The notes: generated from the letters alone by a model not told the origin. A DNA stretch of 64,000 nt from Streptomyces sp. NBC_00154 (GCF_026342835.1 NZ_JAPEMI010000003.1:62001-126000), one strand, 5' to 3'; shown: positions 42,073-51,273, counted from the first letter of the stretch. Made by a program: numbers and translations.

Positions 42073-43248
42073 ATGAATAGTGCTTCCCCTCTCTCGCGCG
42101 CCTTCCGCTTGATCGTCACGGGGGGTGGGACCGGCGGTCACACGTACCCCGCCCTGACTGCGATCCGGACGTTGCGGGGCAGGTTGGCAGCTGAGGGTAG
42201 AACGCTCGATGTGCTGTGGATCGGCACGGCGGATGGCCTGGAGGCGCGGGTCGCCCCAGCTGAGGGCATCGCGTTCACCACGGTCGCTACGGGCAAGATC
42301 CGCCGTTCCAGCAACCCGCTGAAGATGGTGAGTCCGGCCAACGTGCGGGACATGGCCCGGGTGCCGCTCGGTGTGGCGCAGGCTCGGAAGATCATCGCCG
42401 ATTTCCGGCCGGACGTCGTTCTCGCCACTGGCGGGTACGTCGCTGTCCCTGCGGGGCTGGCCGCGCGTATGTGCCGGCGCCCGCTGGTTCTCCACGAGCA
42501 GACTGTGCGCCTGGGCCTGGCCAACCGGAAGTTGGCAGGCTCGGCGACGTGGATGGCGGTGTCGTCGGAGTCGTCGCTGCCGCTCCTGCCGGAGTCGGTT
42601 CGGGGTGCCGCCGTCGTCACTGGAAATCCGATCCGCCCTGAGGTGCTGGCGGGGCACGCGGACAAGGCTGTCGAGGTGCTGGGGTTGCACGGCTTCGACC
42701 GGCGCCTCCCGACCGTGTACGTCACCGGCGGCGCCCAGGGCTCCCAGCAGATCAACGACGTCGTTCGTGACTCGCTGCCGTGGCTGCTGAGCAACGCGAA
42801 CGTGATCCACCAGTGCGGGCCGACGAACGTCGGAGCCCTTCAGCAGCTCGCAACGGTCATGCCTTCGGAGTTGGCCGGACGGTACTACCTCACTGGGTTC
42901 GTTGGCCCGGAACTCCCCGACGTGCTGGCTCTGGCCGATGTCGTGGTCTCCCGGAGCGGCGCGGGCACGCTCGCCGAGCTCACCGCCCTTGGTAAACCGG
43001 CGGTGTTCATTCCGCTCGCCTCCTCGGCCGGGGGCGAGCAGGCCCACAACGCCCGTCACTTGGAGGAAGCCGGTGCTGCTGTGGCTCTGTTCGGCGAGGT
43101 CACCGGGGCGAGTCTGCGTGACGCGTTGGGCCCGCTCCTCACGGACCCCCATCGGCGGGTTGCGATGGCGGAGAGGGCCCGGGCGCACGGGCGGCCGGAC
43201 GCGGCGGACAGGCTTGTGGACGTGATCCTGTCCGCCGCGTCCGGCTGA
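42073..43248 (+). CDS. MurG-like UDP-GlcNAc glycosyltransferase (paralogue)
   Basis: The 391-residue product has the GT-B/GT28 signature: N-terminal LIVTGGGTGGHTYPALTAIR (G-loop 1), IGTADGLEARVAP and DFRPDVVLATGGYVAVPAGL (G-loop 2), and VLHEQTVRLGLANR. The C-terminal donor site has VYVTGGAQGSQQINDVV (G-loop 3), VVSRSGAGTLAELTALGKPA, and the ribose-binding Glu and PLASSAGGEQAHNARHLEEA. It differs from housekeeping MurG, which lies in the dcw cluster, and has no division genes beside it. It may glycosylate a secondary metabolite or an alternative lipid carrier. The ATG at 42073 has a weak Shine-Dalgarno sequence; in-frame starts further upstream exist. Confidence 0.88.
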   Translation: MNSASPLSRAFRLIVTGGGTGGHTYPALTAIRTLRGRLAAEGRTLDVLWIGTADGLEARVAPAEGIAFTTVATGKIRRSSNPLKMVSPANVRDMARVPLGVAQARKIIADFRPDVVLATGGYVAVPAGLAARMCRRPLVLHEQTVRLGLANRKLAGSATWMAVSSESSLPLLPESVRGAAVVTGNPIRPEVLAGHADKAVEVLGLHGFDRRLPTVYVTGGAQGSQQINDVVRDSLPWLLSNANVIHQCGPTNVGALQQLATVMPSELAGRYYLTGFVGPELPDVLALADVVVSRSGAGTLAELTALGKPAVFIPLASSAGGEQAHNARHLEEAGAAVALFGEVTGASLRDALGPLLTDPHRRVAMAERARAHGRPDAADRLVDVILSAASG

Positions 43249-43442
43249 CCATGTCCGGACGGTGTCCGGGCTGGTCACGGGCGTTGTCCGATATCGGCGG
43301 CGTGGCGGGGACCCGTACGGGGTGGCCCACGGCGGCCGGTCGCGGCGGGATCCGGTGGCCTGCTGGGCGACGGGCTGAAGCGCGCGGCCGAGCTCGGCCA
43401 TCGCAGCGGCGGCGGCCTCGGCCAGCGGCTGGAACGCCTCCA

Positions 43443-44699
43443 TCAGGGAGCACATCGGGGCCATCGCCTCGAAGAGGACCGCCTGCGCCTCGGCGAGGAC
43501 GAGTTCCGTGTGCGGGCCGGGCTGGGACTTGTCCTCGCGGAAGAGGACATCACGCACCCAGTGGACGGTGTTTTCCACGGTCCAGTGCCCGCGAGCCCAG
43601 GCGGCGATCTCGGCGGCGTCGGCCTGTTCGGCGGGCAGGTCGGTGATGGCGTAGACGGTCTCGCTGGACCACTTCTTCGCCCCGTACAGGCGGCGTCTGC
43701 GCTGGATGCGCAGGACCTGGCGGGCGTGTGGGAAGAGCAGGCCGTCGACGGTGACGACCTGCACGTGACGCTGCTCGTGGCGGCCGTGGCCGCGGGTGTC
43801 GTCACGGGGATCTCTTTCCAGGGCAGCCGGTGGAGCTGGCGGGCCTGACCGCGCTGGTTGTTCTTGATCGTGAGGAGGTAGTGGGCGCCGCGTTCGCGCA
43901 GGTAGGCGGCGTGGGCGTGCTGGGCGTGGAGGGCATCGGCGGTGATGACCGCCCCGGCGAGGTCGGCGTCGTCAATCTGGTCGAGCAGGGGCTGGAACTC
44001 GGGGATTTCGTTCGTCTTCGCGCCGATCTCACGCGAGGCGAGGGTGATGCCGTCGCCGTGGCGGACCGCGGAGAGCACGAAAACCCGACTGCCGTCAGAG
44101 CGCCGTGCCCCGCGCAGGCACTTTCCGTCCACCGCGATCGCCCGGCGCCTTGGGCGCACCGGATCTGCCTGGGCGGCAGCCCGGTGGGCCCGGCGCTGTT
44201 CGCGCTCTGGGCCGCCGTCCGGCATCAGCGGCGCGGGAGGTGCGGGCTTGTCGGGGATCAGGGACGTCAGGTAGGCGAACCCGGCCGAGGTGAGCTCGGC
44301 CGGATCGAGGCGGCCCAGCACGCTGCGCAGGGTCTTCTCGCTCGGCACCCGGCAGCGGCCCAGGAGCGGGTGGTAGGGCAGGCCGAAGGCGGCCAGTTCC
44401 TCGGGGGTTGCACGCCGGCACCACTCCGCTGCCGCGGTGATCGAGTCGTGGCCCGCTGGAGTCATCGCGCAGACCACCAAGGCCAGCAGGGAGGAGAGCC
44501 GGTAGCGCACCCCGCTGGCTCCGCGCGGATCGCTGAGCGACTCGAACCCGGCGACCAGGCTGCGGACTTGATCCCGCGCGGCACCCTCACGCAGGGCTTG
44601 CAGACGGGGTGCGGGGCAAACGGGAGCAGCGATGGGGGATGATGGCGGGACGAACACGGCACCTTCGTGGATCTTGAAGCGTACGTCCAGGCCACCCAC
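43443..44699 (-). pseudogene. ISAs1-family transposase, frameshifted and 3'-truncated
   Basis: The first frame carries GVRYRLSSLLALVVCAMTPA, PSEKTLRSVLGRLDPAEL, RRAIAVDGKCLRGARRSDGS (first Asp), TNEIPEFQPLLDQIDDADLA and VITADALHAQHAHAAYLRER. Near 43790 it slips to a second frame with HVQVVTVDGLLFPHARQVLR and WARGHWTVENTVHWVRDVLF (catalytic Glu). After FREDKSQPGPHTELV it loses family similarity (expected: ..RTGxxPRxMASLRNLA) and runs into an unrelated helical frame. It is a different copy from the intact ISAs1 at 50041. Confidence 0.82.
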
Positions 44700-44780
44700 A
44701 CCCCGGACCCGTCACGGTCAGCGACCGACCGTCAGATCGTCACCGCCGTACCCCCACTAAATTCGAAGACCCGGTTAACG

Positions 44781-45016
44781 CTAGGGGTGCTTGCCCGCGT
44801 TCTTGCCGACCCAGATGGTGAGCTTCTTCGCGATGTCGGGGACGGGGACGCCTTGTCCTTCAGCGCAACGGCGAAGGTGAGCATGTCGTCGTCGATGACC
44901 TTCGGGCGTCCGCCGTGGTTGCCCTTGGACGCGGCGATGACCTGGCCTTCGAGGGTCTTCTCCCGGATGTAGTTGCGCTCGATCTGTCCGGCGACGGCGA
45001 GCACGGCGAAGAACAT
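44781..45016 (-). pseudogene. Serine resolvase/invertase C-terminal fragment
   Basis: MFFAVLAVAGQIERNYIREK, TLEGQVIAASKGNHGGRPKV and DDDMLTFAVALKDK correspond to the E-helix and HTH linker of resolvases. A frameshift near 44853 leads to GVPVPDIAKKLTIWVGKNAG and a stop. The N-terminal catalytic Ser domain is absent; the sequence before it is the end of a lipoprotein gene. Confidence 0.78.
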
Positions 45017-45025
45017 GGCGCGCCT

Positions 45026-45691
45026 TTACGGTTGCGCCTCTGTCGTGATGGTGAACGCTCCGGTGGCGCGGGCCACGCACGGGTTGACGTCCGTGGTCTC
45101 CCCCGCCGCCACACCCGTCTCGCACAGTCGGCTGCCGTTCTCGCGCAGGTCGAGGTGGAAGCGCGTGGTCTTGCCGTCCTGCTTGAGGCCGTGGATGTGT
45201 TCGTCGATGTAGCCGAGGCGGTTCAGGGTCTTCCGGACCGTGGCGGGGGTGGGGTCCGCGACCTTCTGCAGCGCCTCGATGATGCGCTGTTCGTGGTGGA
45301 CGCTCGTGCACCACTCGTGGCGGTCCAACTCCGCCGCAGGTCCTGTGAGGGGGCCGGGCTCGATCGGCTCGTCCGGGGGCGTTTCCCCAGGGGCGAGACT
45401 CCGCGCCGGTTCCGGGCTGCTCGGCTTGCCGGGCGGTGTCGGCGGGACCCCATTGGCCGCAGGGCACTCCTTCGCGTACATGTCCAGCATCGCCGCGAAC
45501 GCCTGCTCGGGGGACGGCTGCGCGGGTCTCTCCTTGGAGGCGATGTTTCGGGCCGGGTCGCTCCGTGGACCACCGCCACTCGGCTCACTCCCGCAGCTGG
45601 TGAGGGCCAGAGCCAGAGCGGCGAGGGCGGCGGTCGCGAGACCGCGCCGGTGACGGGCGAATGCGCTGATGGAGGCGTGGATGTGCGTCAT
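45026..45691 (-). CDS. Putative lipoprotein of unknown function
   Basis: The 221-residue product has a signal with lipobox (RGLATAALAALALALTSCGS), a Pro-rich linker (ANGVPPTPPGKPSSPEPARS) and a C-terminal domain. That domain has paired cysteines (HEWCTSVHHEQRII, GSRLCETGVAAG, DVNPCVARATGAF). TPATVRKTLNRLGYIDEHIH suggests a winged-helix-like or small beta fold. It is a common unassigned Streptomyces lipoprotein type, probably anchored outside the membrane. It stands next to IS remnants but is itself intact. Confidence 0.68.
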   Translation of the reverse strand: MTHIHASISAFARHRRGLATAALAALALALTSCGSEPSGGGPRSDPARNIASKERPAQPSPEQAFAAMLDMYAKECPAANGVPPTPPGKPSSPEPARSLAPGETPPDEPIEPGPLTGPAAELDRHEWCTSVHHEQRIIEALQKVADPTPATVRKTLNRLGYIDEHIHGLKQDGKTTRFHLDLRENGSRLCETGVAAGETTDVNPCVARATGAFTITTEAQP

Positions 45692-45953
45692 GCGCCAAGT
45701 CTCCGGCCGGCACCGCGCGACCCGCTTGAGTACGCGTACTCACCCCACGTGGATATTACGCCGGCGAGGCTCATCGCCACCTGCCCGCTGACGCGAAGAC
45801 CCGCTCGCACCCGAGGAGATCGACCTGCGCGAACGGCTCCGGTCCAGCCCCGCCCGAACACCGAGCAGCGGTAGGACTACCCGCGACCTGCCCCGAGTCC
45901 ATGATCATCGGCTTAGCGTTAACCGCTGTACCGCTGTGCCTACCGACGCCAAT

Positions 45954-45968
45954 TGCATCGGATGCGAA
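45954..45968. promoter_or_regulatory. Distal copy of the TCGCATCnGATGCGA-type site
   Basis: TTGCATCGGATGCGA is a near-perfect inverted repeat matching two sites closer to the integrase. The rest of 45692-46118 holds no recognisable gene. Confidence 0.5.
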
Positions 45969-46118
45969 TAGGTGACATCCGTCCTGGAGATTGGCCATGG
46001 AGCGCATGGACCTGGTCTCACCAGGGGCGTTGACCTCGGAACGAGGGTAGCGGTCTCCTCGGCGGACAGTCGGAGCTCTCACTCCATCGAGCGATTGAAC
46101 TGCGAAGACGCCCCCGGC

Positions 46119-46153
46119 TCGCATCTGATGCGAAATTCTCGCGTCAGATGCGA
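46119..46153. promoter_or_regulatory. Two palindromic sites upstream of the recombinase operon
   Basis: TCGCATCTGATGCGA (46119-46133, perfect 7-1-7 palindrome) and TCGCGTCAGATGCGA (46139-46153, one mismatch) are centred 20 bp apart, on the same helix face. They end 20 bp before ATG 46174. They are a candidate operator for the HTH protein of the module, or recombinase-binding arms. Confidence 0.65.
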
Positions 46154-46173
46154 TGGACGGAGAGTGATGACGG

Positions 46174-47292
46174 ATGGGTGGGGACGGTCTCGTTCCAGGT
46201 TCTGCTCGGCTGCACTTGGTGGACGGCCTGTCGTTGCTGCGGCCGGACGAGCAAGTCTTCGAGGCGATGATCAAGGGCTGGCGCAACCAGCAGCTCGCCC
46301 GGAATCTCTCGCTGGGGTACGTCAATGACCAAGAACGTACGGTCCGGGCCTTCACCCGGCACGCCGATGTGATGCCGTGGCACTGGACGCCGCAGCACGT
46401 CGACGAATGGTCGGCCGATCTGCGGGCCGTGCACGGCTGCGTCCGCTCCACCCTGCGTAACTACCAGGGCTCCGTGCGCCAGTTCTGCGACTTCCTGACC
46501 AACCCGGCCTACGGCTGGAGCGACGAGTGCCTGCGGTATTTTGGTACTCACCCAGTCCAGGTGGTCTACGACTGGAATGCTGCAACGCACGCTGACGAAG
46601 CCGAGGGCGAGCCGGAACGACGGGCGTTTACCAAGCCCGAGCTGGAGCAGTTCTTCGATCACGCCGATGAGGCGGTGCTGCGCGTTCGCGGCAAGGGCCG
46701 CAAGGGCTGGCTGCCGGCATTCCGGGACGCCGCCTTGTTCAAGGTCGCGTACGCCTACGGGCTGCGCCGCAATGAGACCCGGATGCTGGATCTCACGGAC
46801 TTCGGCCGAAATCCGGAGGGCCGGGAGTTCGGCGAGTACGGCACCCTGCTGGTCCGCTACGGCAAGGCCAAGAAGGGCTCACCGCCCAAACGCCGCAGCG
46901 TTCTGACCGTCTGGCACTGGACACCCCGCACGGTCGAGGAATGGATCAGTGAGGTCCGGCCCGGGATGCGGCATTCGACCAGCCGGGCCCTGTGGCCGTC
47001 CGAGCGTGGCATGCGGGTCGGGGTCCAGCGGCTGGACTCCCGATTCGCCGCCTACCGGGACGCCGCCGGCCTGGATCCCGCGCTGGAGTTCCACTCGCTG
47101 CGCAGGTCGTACATCACCCACCTGATCGAGGACGGCCACGACCCGCTGTTCGTCCAGCAGCAGGTCGGCCATGACCACGCCTCCACCACCGCGATCTATA
47201 CCTGCGTCTCCTCCGACTTCCGCACACGCTCTCTGCGTCGCGTCCTGGACGCCACCATCGAGGCCGCTCTGCGGCCGGGAAGGACCTCCTGA
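46174..47292 (+). CDS. Tyrosine-type site-specific recombinase
   Basis: The 372-residue product has an N-terminal SAM-like core-binding domain at about 35-125 (NLSLGYVNDQERTVRAFTRH, GCVRSTLRNYQGSVRQFCDF) and a catalytic domain at about 150-365. The latter has R in YAYGLRRNETRMLDL, K in LLVRYGKAKKGSPPKRR, HxxR in EFHSLRRSYITHLIEDG, H in QVGHDHASTT and the nucleophile in AIYTCV. All six catalytic positions look present. It is the first gene of a three-gene unit (stop overlaps the next ATG), an organisation like Tn554 tnpABC. Palindromic sites lie just upstream. Confidence 0.9.
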   Translation: MGGDGLVPGSARLHLVDGLSLLRPDEQVFEAMIKGWRNQQLARNLSLGYVNDQERTVRAFTRHADVMPWHWTPQHVDEWSADLRAVHGCVRSTLRNYQGSVRQFCDFLTNPAYGWSDECLRYFGTHPVQVVYDWNAATHADEAEGEPERRAFTKPELEQFFDHADEAVLRVRGKGRKGWLPAFRDAALFKVAYAYGLRRNETRMLDLTDFGRNPEGREFGEYGTLLVRYGKAKKGSPPKRRSVLTVWHWTPRTVEEWISEVRPGMRHSTSRALWPSERGMRVGVQRLDSRFAAYRDAAGLDPALEFHSLRRSYITHLIEDGHDPLFVQQQVGHDHASTTAIYTCVSSDFRTRSLRRVLDATIEAALRPGRTS

Positions 47293-47618
47293 TGCCACGC
47301 CAGATCAGCTACCGGTGGCGCCTGCGCGAGCTGATGGCCGCCCGCAGCATGTTCACTGTCGCCGAACTGATGCCACACCTGACCGAACGCGGCATCACAC
47401 TGTCCTCCTCCCAGGTCCACCGCCTGGTCTCCGGCACCCCGGAACGGCTCTCCCTGCCGGTGCTGGCCACCCTCTGCGACATCCTCGACTGCACGCCCGC
47501 CGACCTGATCGCCACCTCAGCCCAGAACCTCCCAGCCCGACGCGCCGCCGGCGAGGAGGCGCCGATCAATCTGGCCGCCCGGCGGCCCACACGGGTCCGC
47601 CTGACACCCGAGGGATGA
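47292..47618 (+). CDS. Small XRE/Cro-type HTH protein
   Basis: The 108-residue product overlaps the integrase stop by one base (TGATG). A Cro/CI helix-turn-helix lies at about residues 10-70: WRLRELMAARSMFTVAELMP, GITLSSSQVHRLVSGTPER, LATLCDILDCTPADLI. A disordered Arg-rich tail follows. It could repress the operon through the upstream palindromes or direct the two recombinases. It is followed three bases later by the six-CxxC protein. Confidence 0.82.
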   Translation: MPRQISYRWRLRELMAARSMFTVAELMPHLTERGITLSSSQVHRLVSGTPERLSLPVLATLCDILDCTPADLIATSAQNLPARRAAGEEAPINLAARRPTRVRLTPEG

Positions 47619-47621
47619 GCA

Positions 47622-49088
47622 GTGACGCCGGAGGAATACGAGCGGTGGCACGTCCGGACCTGCGCACGCTGCGGCCGGCGGGCGGCAAAATCCGCCGAGT
47701 GGTCAGACGGTCCGATCTGCCGGACCTGCTACGAACGCGCGATGCGCGTCCGCGGTTGCTGTCCCGGCTGCCGAACTGACCGACTGCTGCCGGGAAGAAA
47801 CGATGCTGGTGCACCGGTCTGCCGCGACTGCGCGGGCATCGTCCGCGACTTCTTCTGCGATCGCTGCGGCTTCGAAGGGCTCTTGCTCGGCAGGCGCCTA
47901 TGCGAACGCTGCACCCTCGCTGACACCCTCGGCCGCGTCCTCGACGACGGCACCGGCCGTGTCGCTCCTTCACTGCAACCGCTGGTCACTGCCCTGCTGG
48001 AGATGGACCGGCCCAAGAGCCGCCTGATCTGGCTCCGCAACCCCAACGTCGTCCGCCTCCTGCGGGACCTGGCCACCGGCACCGTCCCGCTCACCCACGA
48101 CGGGCTGCACCAGGAAACACCCTGGCGAACTGTCGTCCACCTGCGTGATCTGCTGATGGACAGCGGCGTCCTGCCACGCGTCGACCGGCAGCTCATGCTC
48201 TATGAGCGTTGGCTGACTGAACGGCTTGCCACCATCGAGGACCCCGAACACCTTCGTCATCTTCAGCACTTCGCCACCTGGCACCAGATGCGGCGGCTGC
48301 GGAGCAAGGCGGAGAAGGGACCGCTGGGACGCTCCCAGACCAACCAGACGAAACAGGAGATCACCCAGGCCGGCGCTTTCCTCACCTGGCTTGCCGACCG
48401 AGGTCACACCATCGAACACTGCCAGCAGGCCGACCTCGACGCCTGGCACACGGAGAAGCTGGCCACCCGGCGCCCGGCCCAGACGTTCCTGCGCTGGTTC
48501 ATGAAGACGAGCCGGATGCCCCGCCTCACCCTGTCACCCCAGGTCATCAACCAAGACCAGGCGCCGCTGCACCAGCATCGCCGACTCGCTATTCTCCGGC
48601 GGGCCCTCAACGACGACTCTCTGCCCCTGCGGGCCCGGGTCGCATCCGCGCTCGTTCTCCTCTACGCGCAACCCGTCACCTGCATCGTCCGCCTCACGGT
48701 CGACGACGTCCTCGACGACGGCGCCACCGTCGCCGTCCGGCTGGGAGATCCGCCGTCCCCGCTGCCGGAGCCCGTCGCTGGCCTCATGCGGGCCTACATC
48801 CAGTCCCGCCAGCACCTGCCCTACGCCAGCAGCAGAAGCTCACAGTGGCTCTTCCCCGGCCGCCAGCCCGGACAGCCGATGAACCCGGTCAGCCTCCAAG
48901 TCCACCTGCGGGAGATCGGCGTCCCGCCGCGGCGCGGCAGGGCCTCCGCGATCCGACAACTCGTCCTCCAGGCCCCGGCCCCCGTCATCGCGAAGGCATT
49001 CGGTTACCACGACAAGACCGCCACCCGACTGGTCACCGAAGCCGGAGGAACCTGGGCCCGATACGCCCCTGGCGACCACTCACGGTGA
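47622..49088 (+). CDS. Six-CxxC zinc-ribbon protein with a recombinase-like C-terminus
   Basis: The 488-residue product starts at GTG 47622. The first 100 residues have six CxxC motifs (CARC, CRTC, CPGC, CRDC, CDRC, CERC), predicted to form three zinc ribbons. About 150-300 is helical, including a core-binding-like segment (TNQTKQEITQAGAFLTWLAD). The C-terminal third follows the tyrosine-recombinase fold (SALVLLYAQPVTCIVRLTVD, WLFPGRQPGQPMNPVSLQVH, RASAIRQLVLQAPAPVIAKA, FGYHDKTATRLV). The HxLR motif is SAIRQ, so catalytic His seems lost. It probably assists the first recombinase, as TnpB does in Tn554-like systems. Confidence 0.82.
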   Translation: MTPEEYERWHVRTCARCGRRAAKSAEWSDGPICRTCYERAMRVRGCCPGCRTDRLLPGRNDAGAPVCRDCAGIVRDFFCDRCGFEGLLLGRRLCERCTLADTLGRVLDDGTGRVAPSLQPLVTALLEMDRPKSRLIWLRNPNVVRLLRDLATGTVPLTHDGLHQETPWRTVVHLRDLLMDSGVLPRVDRQLMLYERWLTERLATIEDPEHLRHLQHFATWHQMRRLRSKAEKGPLGRSQTNQTKQEITQAGAFLTWLADRGHTIEHCQQADLDAWHTEKLATRRPAQTFLRWFMKTSRMPRLTLSPQVINQDQAPLHQHRRLAILRRALNDDSLPLRARVASALVLLYAQPVTCIVRLTVDDVLDDGATVAVRLGDPPSPLPEPVAGLMRAYIQSRQHLPYASSRSSQWLFPGRQPGQPMNPVSLQVHLREIGVPPRRGRASAIRQLVLQAPAPVIAKAFGYHDKTATRLVTEAGGTWARYAPGDHSR

Positions 49089-49110
49089 CGCCAGGACCGA
49101 CCTCACCGAG
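49071..49110 (+). repeat. 40-bp direct repeat, copy 1 (recombinase 3' end)
   Basis: It starts GGCGACCACTCACGGTGACG and runs from the last codons of the recombinase-like gene across its stop. The second copy at 49432-49471 matches at 34 of 40 positions. A possible attachment-site pair. Confidence 0.7.
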
Positions 49111-49360
49111 TCCAGTTATGGAAGCGCGCCCGCTTGGGACCGCACGCGCCGTCGGCGAGGGCCTTGTCGTAGCGCCGCTGCACGGCGGCGTCGGTTTCGG
49201 CCTTCGGCGCATTCATGGGGACGTAAGCCCCGGAGTAGACGACGCACGACGAGTCGTAGACCGGCCACAGCGCCCACGACCCGAACACGACGGCGGCGGC
49301 CATCACTGTGAGCACGGCTGTGACTCGGCGACGCGGCGTGGAGAAAGGACGGGATATCAC
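49103..49360 (-). CDS. Small membrane-anchored hypothetical protein
   Basis: The 85-residue product starts at GTG 49360. A basic N-terminus and one hydrophobic segment (RVTAVLTVMAAAVVFGSWAL) precede a short outside domain with two cysteines (DSSCVVYSGAYVPMNAPKAE, ADGACGPKRARFHNW). Function unknown. It lies convergent to the recombinase module and between the two 40-bp repeats. Confidence 0.5.
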   Translation of the reverse strand: MISRPFSTPRRRVTAVLTVMAAAVVFGSWALWPVYDSSCVVYSGAYVPMNAPKAETDAAVQRRYDKALADGACGPKRARFHNWTR

Positions 49361-49431
49361 CAGCGGATGGTACGGAACGGCGCACAGGCAACGGACGACC
49401 GGGGTCTTGGCCAGCAGATGATGGCACCTTC

Positions 49432-49471
49432 GGCGACCACACACGGTGACACCACGACTGGCTTCACCGAG
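49432..49471 (+). repeat. 40-bp direct repeat, copy 2
   Basis: It starts GGCGACCACACACGGTGACA and ends TTCACCGAG. It encloses, together with copy 1, a small gene on the opposite strand. The 49361-49627 interval has no other gene. Confidence 0.7.
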
Positions 49472-49627
49472 GAATACGCGACACCTCAACATGTGGGCCT
49501 ACCAGTCCCAAGGCCGGTGTTCGCCTGCTTCCGGGGCTCGCCGCCGACATCAACCGACCCAACATCGGACGAGTCAGGCAAACGCCGGGGCCCTGGGGAT
49601 CGCCTAGGTCAAGGAAAGATGTGCGCC

Positions 49628-49933
49628 ATGACGGAGGCAGCAGGCCCGAACACGGATAGCCCCCGAGAGTGGGCTGGGCGTCTGGGCTGGACGTACGACT
49701 TGATAGCGCCCGACGACGTCGTGCGGGGTGCGGCACTCGCCCGGCTGGATGCGGCCCGAGCAGAAGCCCAGGAGGCACTCGCTCGGTACAACCAAGCCTG
49801 GGTGCAAGCATCCAGGACGGGTACGGAGCCTTTGTTCTGCGAGCCAGAGGTCGTGGCGGCGCGCGAACTCTATGACGATGCTGGGACAGGGGCATTGCGT
49901 GATTGGGATTGGTCCGGTTCGCCGGTCTCGTGA
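49628..49933 (+). CDS. Small hypothetical protein, 101 residues
   Basis: Soluble, acidic, helical (AALARLDAARAEAQEALARY). It starts MTEAAGPNTDSPREWAGRLG with Trp-rich ends (DWDWSGSP). ATG 49619 would add three residues and sits closer to AAGGAA. It immediately precedes the ISAs1 element. No family recognised. Confidence 0.5.
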   Translation: MTEAAGPNTDSPREWAGRLGWTYDLIAPDDVVRGAALARLDAARAEAQEALARYNQAWVQASRTGTEPLFCEPEVVAARELYDDAGTGALRDWDWSGSPVS

Positions 49934-50040
49934 GTGACGTGGCGTCATGTCCGTTGTGGGGCAAGGGGCCCGGGAGAGCAGAGCAGGCACGGTGCTGGTG
50001 ATCATGTGGTTGTCGAGACCCATGAGAACCGAGCGAGACC

Positions 50041-51246
50041 GTGCCTGCCCGAACATCATCGCCCATCCCTTCCGCACTGGAGAAACTGGGTTCCCCGACT
50101 GATCCCCTCACCTCAAGCGATGTCGCTGACCTGCGGCGTTTCCTGATCCTGGTCGCCGATCCCCGCGATGCGCGAGGACTGCGGTATCCGGCCCTCGCGT
50201 TGCTGTGCGCAGCCGTCTCGGCGGTGCTGACCGGGGCTCGCTCGCTCATCGCGATCAGCGAGTGGATCACGGATGCCCCGCAGCATGTGCTGGGCGTCCT
50301 CGGCTTCGCTGCCGATCCACTTACCGGTCTGCGGCCGGTGCCGCACGCCGCAACCGTGCGCCGCCTGCTGCAGCGTGTGGACGGTGACGCGCTGGACGCG
50401 GCGATCAGCGCGTATCTGCAGGCCAGAACGCCGCCCCCGGTCGAGCCGGAGGCGGAGAAAGGGCCGGTGCGACGGGTGATCGCGGTCGACGGCAAGGTGG
50501 TCCGCGGATCGCGAACCGCAACGGCCGCGGCGATCCAGCTGCTGGCGGCGATGGACCACCACGGCGTGGTCCTGGCCCAGCGGCAGGTCGCTTCCAAGAG
50601 CAACGAGATCCCCTCCTTCGCGCCGTTGCTGGACGGTCTCGAGCTGGAGAACACGGTGGTGACCGCCGACGCACTGCACACCCAGCACGACCACGGGGCC
50701 TATCTGACCAGTCGCGGCGCGCACTACGTGGCCGTCGTGAAGAAGAACCATCCGGGCCTGTACGCCCAGGTCAGGAAGCTGCCCTGGCGAGACATCCCGC
50801 TCGGGCACCGCACTCGCGACCACGCCCACCACCGCGACGAGATCCGCCGGCTCAAGGTCGCCGCGTTCAGCCACCTCGACTACCCCGGCGCCCGCCAGGC
50901 GATCCAAGTCGTACGGTGGCGACGCGACTTGAGCACCGGGAAGCTGACCATCGAGCGCGTCTACCTGATCACCAGCCTGAGCGCCTTCGACGCCACCTGC
51001 ACCGAGCTCGCCACCTGGATCAGAGGCCACTGGGGAATCGAGAACCTCCTGCACCACGTGCGGGACCGCACGTTCCGCGAGGACGACTCCAAGGTCCGCA
51101 CCGGCACCCTGCCTCGCGCCATGGCCTCCCTGCGCAACCTCGCCATCAGCGTCTTCCGCCAGGACGGCCAGACCAACATCGCCGCCGCCCTCCGCCACAC
51201 CGGCCGCGACTACCACCGGCCCCTACGAACCCTCGGTCTCACGTGA
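50041..51246 (+). CDS. ISAs1-family transposase, intact
   Basis: The 401-residue product has an N-terminal ISAs1 domain (ADPRDARGLRYPALALLCAA, HAATVRRLLQRVDGDALDAA). The catalytic core has RRVIAVDGKVVRGSRTATAA (Asp), ENTVVTADALHTQHDHGAYL (Asp) and WIRGHWGIENLLHHVRDRTF (Glu). The family ending RTGTLPRAMASLRNLAISVF is followed by TLGLT and stop. It starts at GTG 50041. No clear inverted repeat pair was found by eye; the right end near 51265-51290 contains GATCATGCAATGACCCTGG. Compare the damaged copy at 43443-44699. Confidence 0.92.
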   Translation: MPARTSSPIPSALEKLGSPTDPLTSSDVADLRRFLILVADPRDARGLRYPALALLCAAVSAVLTGARSLIAISEWITDAPQHVLGVLGFAADPLTGLRPVPHAATVRRLLQRVDGDALDAAISAYLQARTPPPVEPEAEKGPVRRVIAVDGKVVRGSRTATAAAIQLLAAMDHHGVVLAQRQVASKSNEIPSFAPLLDGLELENTVVTADALHTQHDHGAYLTSRGAHYVAVVKKNHPGLYAQVRKLPWRDIPLGHRTRDHAHHRDEIRRLKVAAFSHLDYPGARQAIQVVRWRRDLSTGKLTIERVYLITSLSAFDATCTELATWIRGHWGIENLLHHVRDRTFREDDSKVRTGTLPRAMASLRNLAISVFRQDGQTNIAAALRHTGRDYHRPLRTLGLT

Positions 51247-51273
51247 CGAACCCAGACAGATCTCGATCATGCA

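Noticed and set aside
41992..43764. 590-residue minus-strand frame
   Set aside because: Only the part from 43764 to about 43510 is transposase; the rest is antisense to the MurG-like gene.
50041..51246. Defining exact ends and target duplication of the ISAs1 element
   Set aside because: No convincing inverted repeat pair was visible at the left end, so only the transposase gene is annotated.
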